Source of the DNA: Shimia sp047124445
GTDB taxonomy: Bacteria > Pseudomonadota > Alphaproteobacteria > Rhodobacterales > Rhodobacteraceae
DNA: 64,000 nt
Direction of reading: 5' to 3'
NCBI RefSeq assembly: GCF_047124445.1
Contig: NZ_CP138921.1
Span: forward strand, 1,798,001 to 1,862,000
Shown here: piece after piece, positions 8,771 through 15,916 of the stretch
Numbering within the stretch: position 1 is the first letter of the stretch
Layout of the letters: each line of letters starts with the position of its first letter
Notes under the pieces: generated by a model
Told to the model about the DNA's origin: nothing
The model's database searches: none
Seen by the model: the letters and a program-made list of their open reading frames with translations, nothing else
Made by a program: the position numbers and the translations under genes

Positions 8771-9292
8771 ATGTTGCCAAAACTCAGCCTGATTTTGGGG
8801 GGCGCCGCTTCCGGCAAATCGGTCTTTGCCGAAGGGCTGGTCATGGCTTCCCCGCTGCCACGCATCTATGTCGCCACCGCCCAAGCCTTTGACGATGAAA
8901 TGCGCCAAAAGGTGCAAAAACACCTGGCCCAACGGGGCCCGAACTGGCGCACCATCGAAGCACCGCTCGACACCGCCGACATTTTGCCTGACCTGCCCAA
9001 AGACGCCATTGTGCTGCTGGACTGCGCCACAATGTGGCTGTCCAATCAAATGCTTGCCGAAAAGGACCTCGCGGTGGAACAAGCCAATCTGCTCGACGCC
9101 CTGCAAGCTTGCCGGGCCCATGTGGTGGTTGTCTCCAACGAAGTTGGCCTCGACGTGGTGCCGGAAAACGCCCTCGCCCGCCGCTTCCGGGACGCGCAAG
9201 GCGCCCTCAACCAAGCCATCGCGCGACAGGCCGATCTGGCCGTGCTCGTGGTTGCCGGGTTGCCGATGGTATTAAAAGGAGAGTTGCCATGA
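8771..9292 (+). CDS. cobU: Adenosylcobinamide kinase/adenosylcobinamide-phosphate guanylyltransferase
   Basis: Cobalamin assembly enzyme that phosphorylates adenosylcobinamide and then activates it to GDP-cobinamide. It is 173 residues long. The P-loop GGAASGKS spans residues 10-17, and the segment VVVVSNEVGLDVVPENALARRFRD matches the family's guanylyltransferase region. The start at 8771 puts the P-loop at the family position and has AGGGAT upstream; the frame is open earlier but with no site. The gene overlaps the next one by ATGA. B12 matters here because ethylmalonyl-CoA mutase in this window needs it. Confidence 0.93.
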   Translation: MLPKLSLILGGAASGKSVFAEGLVMASPLPRIYVATAQAFDDEMRQKVQKHLAQRGPNWRTIEAPLDTADILPDLPKDAIVLLDCATMWLSNQMLAEKDLAVEQANLLDALQACRAHVVVVSNEVGLDVVPENALARRFRDAQGALNQAIARQADLAVLVVAGLPMVLKGELP

Positions 9293-9867
9293 CCGAATTG
9301 CACCTTGTGCGCCATGGCCCGACCCATGCCAAAACCATGGTAGGCTGGTCTGATCTGCCCGCCGATCTGTCTGACACAGCCCAAGTCGCCCGGCTCGCAG
9401 ACCACCTCCCCACGGACGGCATTGTGATCAGCTCCGACCTGCAACGCTGTGTCGCCACCGCAGACGCCATCCAACGCGATCGCCATCGGCTGGCACACGA
9501 TGCAGCCCTGCGCGAAATCCACTTTGGAGACTGGGAACTCAAATCCTTCGCCGAAATCGAGGCCGCTGATCCAGACCGCATCCGCGCCTATTGGGAAACC
9601 CCGGGAGACGTGCGCCCGCCCAACGGGGAAAGCTGGAACGAGGTCACGTCCCGTGTGGACGGCGCAATTGACCGCTTGATTGACACGCATCGTGGTGCCA
9701 AACTGATCGTGGTTGTGCACTTTGGCGTGATCCTGACGCAAATCCAGCGCGCCGAGCAGCTAACCGCCGAGGAGGTCTTTGCCCACCGGATTGACAACCT
9801 CTCGGTCACCTCCATCAAAATCGACGACACGAGCTGGACTGCAAATCCAATTAATCACATTCCGTGA
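9289..9867 (+). CDS. Histidine phosphatase, CobC-like (probable alpha-ribazole phosphatase)
   Basis: Phosphoglycerate-mutase-fold phosphatase of 192 residues. The catalytic RHG is at residues 8-10 (LVRHGPT), and the second catalytic His is in VVVHFGVIL. The ATGA overlap with cobU and the perfect AAAAGGAG 7 bases upstream set the start. Its coupling to cobU suggests a role in the nucleotide-loop step of cobalamin synthesis, removing phosphate from alpha-ribazole 5'-phosphate. Family members are hard to tell apart by sequence, so the exact substrate is an inference. Confidence 0.75.
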   Translation: MTELHLVRHGPTHAKTMVGWSDLPADLSDTAQVARLADHLPTDGIVISSDLQRCVATADAIQRDRHRLAHDAALREIHFGDWELKSFAEIEAADPDRIRAYWETPGDVRPPNGESWNEVTSRVDGAIDRLIDTHRGAKLIVVVHFGVILTQIQRAEQLTAEEVFAHRIDNLSVTSIKIDDTSWTANPINHIP

Positions 9868-9925
9868 TGAATTTGGTCAAAATGTTTTAATTTCGTGATG
9901 CACTGTGGCGTGTTACTCTACCGTC

Positions 9926-10792
9926 ATGACCTACGATTTATACATCGGCGACTACGCCTATTCCTCCTGGTCGCTGCGCGGCTGGCTTCTGTTTGAAAAA
10001 TTCAGCTTCGCCCGGAACACCACTTTGGTGGACTTCTCCGACAAATCCGTGGCGGAACAGCTCACCAAGATCGCCCCAGCCCGCACGGTGCCCGCGGTGA
10101 AAACCCCCGAAGGTGCAATCCTTTCGGACAGTCTTGCCATTGCTGAAGAGCTGGCCACGCGCCACCCGGATGCGGGTCTCTGGCCCAATGATCCCGGCGC
10201 ACGTGCTACCGCGCGCAATCTGGCTGCCGAAATGCACTCCGGCTTTTTCACCCTGCGCAACGATTGTCCGATGAACCTGCGCCTGTCCTATGAAGACAGC
10301 AGTCCCTCTGAGGACCTTCTCAAGGACGTCCAACGCCTTGAAACCATTTGGGAACACGCCCGTGCCACCTACGGCGCAGATGGGCCATGGCTCTGCGGCA
10401 CCTATAGCGTTGCGGATGTGTTCTACGCCCCAGTCGCGGCCCGCATTGCCGGCTACAATCTGCCTGTGGGCGAGGTCGCCCAAGCCTATGTCGACACCCA
10501 CCTGGCCGACCCGGCGTTCCGCCGCTGGCGCGCCATGGGGTTTGCACGCGGTGCAACCTTGCCCTGGTACGCCAAAGACTATCCAACCCGCGATTGGCCC
10601 GGCCCCAAACCCCTCGTAGCCAAGCCCCTCAAGGAAGGCACGCCAGAGAACGCAAACTGCCCCTACTCCGGCAAGCCCTCCACCCATCTGATGGAACTCA
10701 ACGGGCGCATCTTTGGCATGTGCAACGCTTTCTGCCGCGACAAAACCGTGGCTGATCCAGAGGCCTGGCCCGCCTTCATGGCGCTGCTATAG
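9926..10792 (+). CDS. Glutathione S-transferase with cysteine-rich C-terminal tail
   Basis: A 288-residue GST-fold protein. The N-terminal thioredoxin-like half begins YDLYIGDYAYSSWSLRGWLL, with the helical half to about residue 215. The last 45 residues form an extra module: C245-PYSGKP, then GRIFGMC (C266), NAFC (C270) and RDK. The spacing of these cysteines resembles a TRASH/YHS-type metal-binding knuckle. I start at the ATG 9926; a GTG at 9905 is possible but less likely. The gene sits alone between the cob pair and comM. Substrate unknown. Confidence 0.8.
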   Translation: MTYDLYIGDYAYSSWSLRGWLLFEKFSFARNTTLVDFSDKSVAEQLTKIAPARTVPAVKTPEGAILSDSLAIAEELATRHPDAGLWPNDPGARATARNLAAEMHSGFFTLRNDCPMNLRLSYEDSSPSEDLLKDVQRLETIWEHARATYGADGPWLCGTYSVADVFYAPVAARIAGYNLPVGEVAQAYVDTHLADPAFRRWRAMGFARGATLPWYAKDYPTRDWPGPKPLVAKPLKEGTPENANCPYSGKPSTHLMELNGRIFGMCNAFCRDKTVADPEAWPAFMALL

Positions 10793-10797
10793 GCGCA

Positions 10798-10812
10798 TTA
10801 ACCATTCGCTAA
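10798..10812 (+). promoter_or_regulatory. Candidate CtrA site upstream of comM
   Basis: TTAA-N7-CTAA (TTAACCATTCGCTAA), one base from the alphaproteobacterial CtrA consensus TTAA-N7-TTAA, 60 bases before comM. A second TTAA-N6-TTAA lies at 10833-10846. Competence genes are reported CtrA targets in relatives; binding here is a prediction. Confidence 0.4.
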
Positions 10813-10871
10813 CCAACCCTCGCTACAAATAGTTAACGTTTGTTAATCGGTTGTTTGGCGAGGGTTTTGCC

Positions 10872-12386
10872 ATGGTTGCACGGGCTTACACCGTGGCTTT
10901 TGAAGGGGTTGAGGCGCATCAGGTAGAGGTGCAATGCGCCCTTGCGCCGGGCCTTCCCGCTTTCTCCATCGTCGGCCTGCCGGATAAAGCTGTCTCTGAG
11001 GCCCGCGACCGTATCCGCGCTGCGCTCGCAGCGATGGCCATTGCCCTGCCCTCCAAACGCATCACCATCAACTTGTCCCCGGCGGACCTTCCCAAGGAGG
11101 GCAGCCATTTTGACCTGCCCATCGCCGTGGCCTTATTGGCGGCTCTTGGCATCATCCCCGAAGACGCGTCAGAAAGCACCGTGAGCCTCGGCGAACTGTC
11201 ACTCGACGGCTCTCTTATCGGAGTCACCGGCGCGCTGCCCGCCGCCATGAGTGCGGCGGAAGAAGACCGCATGTTGCTCTGCCCCGCGGTCAGCAGCCCC
11301 GAAGCCGCTTGGGTTGCCGCCACCCAAGTGATTGGCGCGGCCTCCTTGGCTGACGTTGTGCGTCACTACACCGGCCAGTCCCCACTTGCCCCGTCCCAAC
11401 CCGGAGAAGTTCAAGGCGAAAGCAGTTCTCTCGACTTGCGTGACGTGAAAGGCCAGGAACGCGCTAAACGCGCTTTGGAGATCGCGGCGGCCGGACGCCA
11501 TCATCTTTTTATGGTGGGTTCCCCCGGTTCTGGCAAATCCATGCTGGCGGCCCGTTTGCCCACCATCCTGCCTCCCATGAGCCCTGCCGAAGCGCTCGAA
11601 ACCTCGATGATCCATTCCGTGGCGGGCATATTAGAGCAAGGCGGCATCTCCCGTGCCCGCCCGTTTCGGGAACCGCATCACTCCGCGTCCATGGCCGCCA
11701 TAGTAGGCGGTGGTCGACGTGCGCAGCCCGGTGAAATCTCCCTCGCCCACAACGGCGTGCTGTTCATGGATGAAATGCCGGAGTTTTCGCGGCCCGTGCT
11801 GGAAACCCTACGCCAGCCCATTGAAACCGGCCAGGTCATGATCGCCCGCGCCAACGCGCACGTCACTTACCCCTGCAAATTCATGCTGATCGCCGCCGCA
11901 AATCCCTGCCGCTGCGGCCACATGTATGACCCCGCCCAAGCCTGCGCTCGTGTGCCGGATTGCGGTCAGGAGTATCTTGGCCGCTTGTCCGGTCCCCTCA
12001 TGGATCGACTGGACTTGCGCATCGAGGTGCCTCCGGTGGCCTTCCGCGACCTCGACCTGCCCAACGATGGTGACACTTCGGAGCAAGTTGCCCATCGCGT
12101 CGCTGCCGCCCGCGCCCTCCAAACAGAGAGGTTCGCAAACCTCGACGGCATCCGCGTGAACGCCGACGCCCACGGCCAAGCTTTGGAAGAAATCGCCAGA
12201 CCAGACGCCGAGGGCCGCGCCTTACTCTCACAAGTGGCAGAGCGCTTTGGCCTCACCGCACGCGGCTATCACCGCGTATTGCGCGTGGCCCGCACCATCG
12301 CGGACCTAGAGGGCGCCGAACAAATCCGCCGCCCCCATCTGGCAGAAGCCATCAGCTTCCGCCTCACCACAACGCAAGAGGTTTAG
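10872..12386 (+). CDS. comM: YifB/ComM AAA+ ATPase (Mg-chelatase-like)
   Basis: A 504-residue ATPase of the ComM family, a helicase thought to extend recombination of incoming single-stranded DNA during natural transformation. An N-terminal Lon-type subdomain (VGLPDKAVSEARDR) is followed by the Mg-chelatase AAA domain with Walker A GSPGSGKS at residues 216-223 and Walker B VLFMDEMPEF, then a C-terminal zinc-like CRCGHMYDPAQACAR loop. The start ATG at 10872 has GAGGG 7 bases before it. Its stop codon overlaps that of the convergent gshB. Possible CtrA control is described separately. Confidence 0.93.
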   Translation: MVARAYTVAFEGVEAHQVEVQCALAPGLPAFSIVGLPDKAVSEARDRIRAALAAMAIALPSKRITINLSPADLPKEGSHFDLPIAVALLAALGIIPEDASESTVSLGELSLDGSLIGVTGALPAAMSAAEEDRMLLCPAVSSPEAAWVAATQVIGAASLADVVRHYTGQSPLAPSQPGEVQGESSSLDLRDVKGQERAKRALEIAAAGRHHLFMVGSPGSGKSMLAARLPTILPPMSPAEALETSMIHSVAGILEQGGISRARPFREPHHSASMAAIVGGGRRAQPGEISLAHNGVLFMDEMPEFSRPVLETLRQPIETGQVMIARANAHVTYPCKFMLIAAANPCRCGHMYDPAQACARVPDCGQEYLGRLSGPLMDRLDLRIEVPPVAFRDLDLPNDGDTSEQVAHRVAAARALQTERFANLDGIRVNADAHGQALEEIARPDAEGRALLSQVAERFGLTARGYHRVLRVARTIADLEGAEQIRRPHLAEAISFRLTTTQEV

Positions 12387-13318
12387 GCCAGCTTGCCCTC
12401 AATCGCTTCCCAGATTTTTTCGGCGATGTTCACCCCGTCAAACCGCTCTAGCTCCTGAATGCCGGTGGGTGAGGTCACGTTGATCTCCGTCAGATAGTCG
12501 CCAATGACGTCGATCCCGACAAAAATCTGCCCCTTCTCCTGCAGCAGCGGCCCAATCGCGGCGCAGATTTCCAAGTCGCGCTCGGTCAGCCCAATCTTCT
12601 CTGGACGTCCACCCACGTGCATGTTCGACCGCGTCTCCCCGGCCGCTGGCACACGGTTGATTGCGCCCACAGGTTCGCCGTTCACAAGGATCACCCGCTT
12701 GTCGCCATTGCTCACATCCGGCAGGAATTTCTGCACAATCAGCGGCTCACGGCTGAAGCCCGTGAACAGCTCATGCAGCGAGGTCAGGTTGCGGTCATTG
12801 GCATCCAGACGGAACACTCCTGCGCCACCATTGCCATACAGCGGTTTCAGGATCACATCGCCATGCTTGGCTTTGAATTCCTTAATCGTTTCAAGATCCC
12901 GCGCAATTGTGGTTGGCGGCGTCAGATCCGGGAAATCCAACACCAGCAGCTTCTCCGGGTAGTTTCGCACCCAGAACGGATCATTCACCACCAGCGTGTC
13001 CGGCGCCAGCCGGTCCAGTAAATGCGTGCTGGTGATGTAGTGCATGTCAAACGGCGGGTCCTGGCGCAGCCAGACCACGTCAAAATCCTTCAGGTTCACC
13101 CGCTCAAACGGCCCCAGGTCCACATGGTTGCCCTGCTCGCGCCGCACCACCATGGAATGACCCCGAGCAGTGATCTCGCCTTCTTCATAAGCCAGATGAT
13201 CGGGCGAGTAATAAAACAGCTCATGCCCCCGCGCCTGCGCCTCTTCGGCGATGCGGAAAGAGCTGTCAGCATTGATGTCGACCGAGGTGATCGGATCCAT
13301 TTGAAAGGCGATTTTCAT
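12383..13318 (-). CDS. gshB: Glutathione synthase
   Basis: ATP-grasp ligase joining gamma-glutamylcysteine and glycine to give glutathione; 311 residues. Seen: the N-terminal MKIAFQMDPI, the pre-ATP-grasp segment VWLRQDPPFDMHYI, the ATP-binding VILKPLYGNGGAGVF and the C-terminal glutathione loop EINVTSPTGIQEL. The start at 13318 has AGGG 8 bases upstream and matches the conserved N terminus. Last gene of a rsmI-yraN-gshB run on the minus strand; its TAA and the TAG of comM share bases (12383-12386). Confidence 0.96.
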   Translation of the reverse strand: MKIAFQMDPITSVDINADSSFRIAEEAQARGHELFYYSPDHLAYEEGEITARGHSMVVRREQGNHVDLGPFERVNLKDFDVVWLRQDPPFDMHYITSTHLLDRLAPDTLVVNDPFWVRNYPEKLLVLDFPDLTPPTTIARDLETIKEFKAKHGDVILKPLYGNGGAGVFRLDANDRNLTSLHELFTGFSREPLIVQKFLPDVSNGDKRVILVNGEPVGAINRVPAAGETRSNMHVGGRPEKIGLTERDLEICAAIGPLLQEKGQIFVGIDVIGDYLTEINVTSPTGIQELERFDGVNIAEKIWEAIEGKLA

Positions 13319-13389
13319 GTGCGCACCCTGATAATAAGTCCACACTTACATGGCCCATGCCACCCCCGCTTGCAATGGGGCGCATGATC

Positions 13390-13761
13390 TTACCAAAGCG
13401 CATTCTCAAGGATGTGAACCTCGCCCTGCCCATTCACTAGGGCCACATCAAACCGCATCTCGGTCAGAAGGCCTTTGGGCTCCCCACGGGCAAACTCTTC
13501 CGCCGCGCGCATCAGCCGCTCAACTTGTTTTGGGAGCAGCCGCGCCGCCGCGCTGTCAAAACTGCGGCTGTGCTTGACCTCGACAAACACCAGTTCGTCG
13601 CCATCGCGCAGGATCAGGTCCACTTCGCCCGCCTTGCCACGCCACCGCGCTTTCGCCAGCGTCAGCCCCTGCGCCTCATAATGACGTAAAGCCGCGTCCT
13701 CGGCGGCCTGCCCGGCCAGATAATTGCTGCGCCCGGTATCTTCCCTGCGCCTGTCACTCAT
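13390..13761 (-). CDS. YraN/UPF0102 family nuclease-fold protein
   Basis: A 123-residue protein of the YraN family, which has a restriction-endonuclease-like fold. The signature GEVDLILRDGDELVFVEVKHS shows the expected D and ExK positions (GEVDLI and FVEVK). It lies 28 bases downstream of rsmI, an association conserved in many proteobacteria and close to the LpoA-like gene, as seen here. No activity has been firmly assigned to the family; a role with Holliday-junction or RNA processing remains speculation. Confidence 0.9.
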   Translation of the reverse strand: MSDRRREDTGRSNYLAGQAAEDAALRHYEAQGLTLAKARWRGKAGEVDLILRDGDELVFVEVKHSRSFDSAAARLLPKQVERLMRAAEEFARGEPKGLLTEMRFDVALVNGQGEVHILENALW

Positions 13762-13789
13762 ACCAAACCTATGCCTAACCTCCGGCGGC

Positions 13790-14650
13790 CTACCCCGCCT
13801 TCTGCAACTTCAAGGCCAATTGGTACACTTTGCGCCGGTTGATGCCATAAGCCTTGGCAATCGCATCCGAGGCATCCCGCACCGACAAAGTCTCCAGCGC
13901 TTCTTTGAGAGCCCCTTCGATGTCATCCTCGCTGGCCGCCTCTCCCCGCTGTCGGTCGATCAACACAACAATCTCGCCCTTGATCGTGCGCTCCGGCAAC
14001 TCTGCTGCCAACTCATCCAACGATCCGCGCAGCACTTCTTCAAACTTCTTGGTCAGTTCCCGCGCCACAGCCACCTTACGCCCACCGCCCAGCACCTCTG
14101 CCGCATCCGCCACCATGGCCGCCACCCGCTTGGGCGATTCGTAAAACACCAGCGTGCCCGGCACCTCCCGCACCGCCTCCAAGGCCGTCTGCCGTGCCTT
14201 TTTGGCGTTTGGCAGAAACCCTGCAAAGAAAAACGAATCCGTTGGCAGGCCAGCGAGCGACAAAGCCGTGATGATCGCACTTGGCCCCGGCGCACTGGTC
14301 ACCAGATGGCCAGCTTCCGCCGCAGTAACTGACAGGTGATAGCCCGGATCGGCAATCAATGGCGTACCGGCTTCTGAGGCATAAGCCACCGTTTTACCGG
14401 CCTCGAGATAGCCCAAAAGCTTGCCCCGTGCGCCTTCGCCGGAGTGATCGTGGTAGGCCAGCACGGGCCGCCCACTCAGCGGCACCCCGTGTATTTCAAG
14501 GAGTTTCTTCATCGACCGCGTGTCTTCCGCCGCAATCACATCGGCGCTGGCCAGCACATCCAAAGCCCGCAAGGTGATGTCGCGCGCACTGCCAATGGGT
14601 GTGGCGACAAAGTACAAACCGGGCTGCAATTTCACGGTCTGGTGATTCAT
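13790..14650 (-). CDS. rsmI: 16S rRNA (cytidine-1402-2'-O)-methyltransferase
   Basis: SAM-dependent enzyme that methylates the ribose of C1402 in the decoding centre of 16S rRNA; 286 residues. Family motifs: GLYFVATPIGSARDITLRAL at the N terminus, AAEDTRSMKKLL, PVLAYHDHS and EAGTPLIADPGYHLV-like segment (here EAGTPLIADPGYHL), then PGPSAIITAL. The C terminus ends in the small helical RsmI domain (GINRRKVYQLALKL). Divergent from the PBP-activator gene, 93 bases apart, the arrangement found around many rsmI-lpoA loci. Confidence 0.95.
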   Translation of the reverse strand: MNHQTVKLQPGLYFVATPIGSARDITLRALDVLASADVIAAEDTRSMKKLLEIHGVPLSGRPVLAYHDHSGEGARGKLLGYLEAGKTVAYASEAGTPLIADPGYHLSVTAAEAGHLVTSAPGPSAIITALSLAGLPTDSFFFAGFLPNAKKARQTALEAVREVPGTLVFYESPKRVAAMVADAAEVLGGGRKVAVARELTKKFEEVLRGSLDELAAELPERTIKGEIVVLIDRQRGEAASEDDIEGALKEALETLSVRDASDAIAKAYGINRRKVYQLALKLQKAG

Positions 14651-14743
14651 AGCTGGACCCGCCTTTTCACTCGTTTATTATTCGGCAGCAACGCGGCCGG
14701 ACCTCAATCACGGGCGTGACCCCAACGGGAGTGGAGCTTACCT

Positions 14744-15916
14744 ATGTTGTCTTTTCTTAAACCCGCCCAACGCTTTGTGAAAGGGGCGGTCGCAGGGCTG
14801 TCCACGCTGGCGCTGGTCTCTTGTGTGGAAACCACCGGAAGCTCCGGTCCAAAAATCGACGCCTCAGCACCCGTGCCTGTGGCGCTTCTGGTGCCCAAAG
14901 GCTCCAGCAACTCCGGTGACGCCCTTCTGGCGCAAAGCCTTGAGAACGCAGCCAAACTGGCAATCGCAGATCTCGGCGACGTGAAGATTGATCTGCGTGT
15001 CTACGCCACGGCAGGCGATCCCAACACCGCCCAAGCCGTCGCCGTCCAAGCGGTGAACGAAGGCGCCAAAATCATTCTTGGTCCTGTGTTTGGCGAAGCC
15101 GCCAACGCCGCCGCCACAGCCGTGGCAGCCCGCAACGTGAACGTTCTGTCCTTCTCCAACAACACCACCATCGCAGGCGGCAACCTGTTTGTGCTTGGCC
15201 CAACCTTTGACAACACCGCCGACCGGCTGGTGGGTTTCGCCAAAGGTCAGGGCAAAGGCAACATCATGACGGTGCACGCCAACAATTCGGCTGGTCTGCT
15301 GGGCAACACCGCCATCGCCAACGCCATCACTCGCAAGGGCGCCAACAACGCCGGCGCGGTGGGCTATGAGTTCTCGCAGGAAGGCGTGATTGCCGCTGTC
15401 AGCCAGATCAAGCTGAACGCAGAGCAAAACGGCGCTGACACATTGTTCCTCACCGCCAACACCTCCGGCGCACTGCCACTGCTGACCCAGCTTCTACCTG
15501 AAGCAGGCCTCAGCCCGGCAACTATCCAGTACATGGGTCTGACCCGTTGGGACATCCCCGCACAAACGCTGGAACTGCCCGGCGTGCAAGGTGGCTGGTA
15601 CGCGATGCCCGACCCAACCCTGACCAACCAATTCCAAACCCGCTACGCCCAGGCGTACGGCGGTCTGCCCCATTCCATTGGCGGGCTGGCCTATGATGGC
15701 ATTGCGGCAATCGGCGCGCTGGTCAAACAAGGCAAATCTGATGCACTGACAACAGGCGCATTGACACAAGGCGCAGGCTTCCAGGGTGTGAACGGCATCT
15801 TCCGCCTGCGCACCGACGGCACAAACGAACGCGGGCTGGCCGTGGCCACGATCCGCGACAAGAAGGTGGTAATCATTGACCCTGCCCCAACCCGATTTGG
15901 AGGCGCTGGCAGCTAA
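14744..15916 (+). CDS. Penicillin-binding-protein activator-like lipoprotein
   Basis: Periplasmic-binding-protein-fold lipoprotein of 390 residues. The signal peptide ends LALVSC, giving a lipidated Cys. The mature part (VPVALLVPKGSSNSGDALL onwards) resembles the LivK-like domain of LpoA, the outer-membrane activator of PBP1A, and its position beside rsmI/yraN supports that. An amino-acid-binding role is possible because the fold is shared. The 3' end overlaps the glnD start by 41 bases, so the genes are likely co-translated. Confidence 0.8.
   Translation: MLSFLKPAQRFVKGAVAGLSTLALVSCVETTGSSGPKIDASAPVPVALLVPKGSSNSGDALLAQSLENAAKLAIADLGDVKIDLRVYATAGDPNTAQAVAVQAVNEGAKIILGPVFGEAANAAATAVAARNVNVLSFSNNTTIAGGNLFVLGPTFDNTADRLVGFAKGQGKGNIMTVHANNSAGLLGNTAIANAITRKGANNAGAVGYEFSQEGVIAAVSQIKLNAEQNGADTLFLTANTSGALPLLTQLLPEAGLSPATIQYMGLTRWDIPAQTLELPGVQGGWYAMPDPTLTNQFQTRYAQAYGGLPHSIGGLAYDGIAAIGALVKQGKSDALTTGALTQGAGFQGVNGIFRLRTDGTNERGLAVATIRDKKVVIIDPAPTRFGGAGS

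Noticed and set aside
9034..9288. N-terminal extension of the CobC-like phosphatase
   Set aside because: The frame is open but lies inside cobU; the ATG at 9289 with AAAAGGAG is clearly the start.
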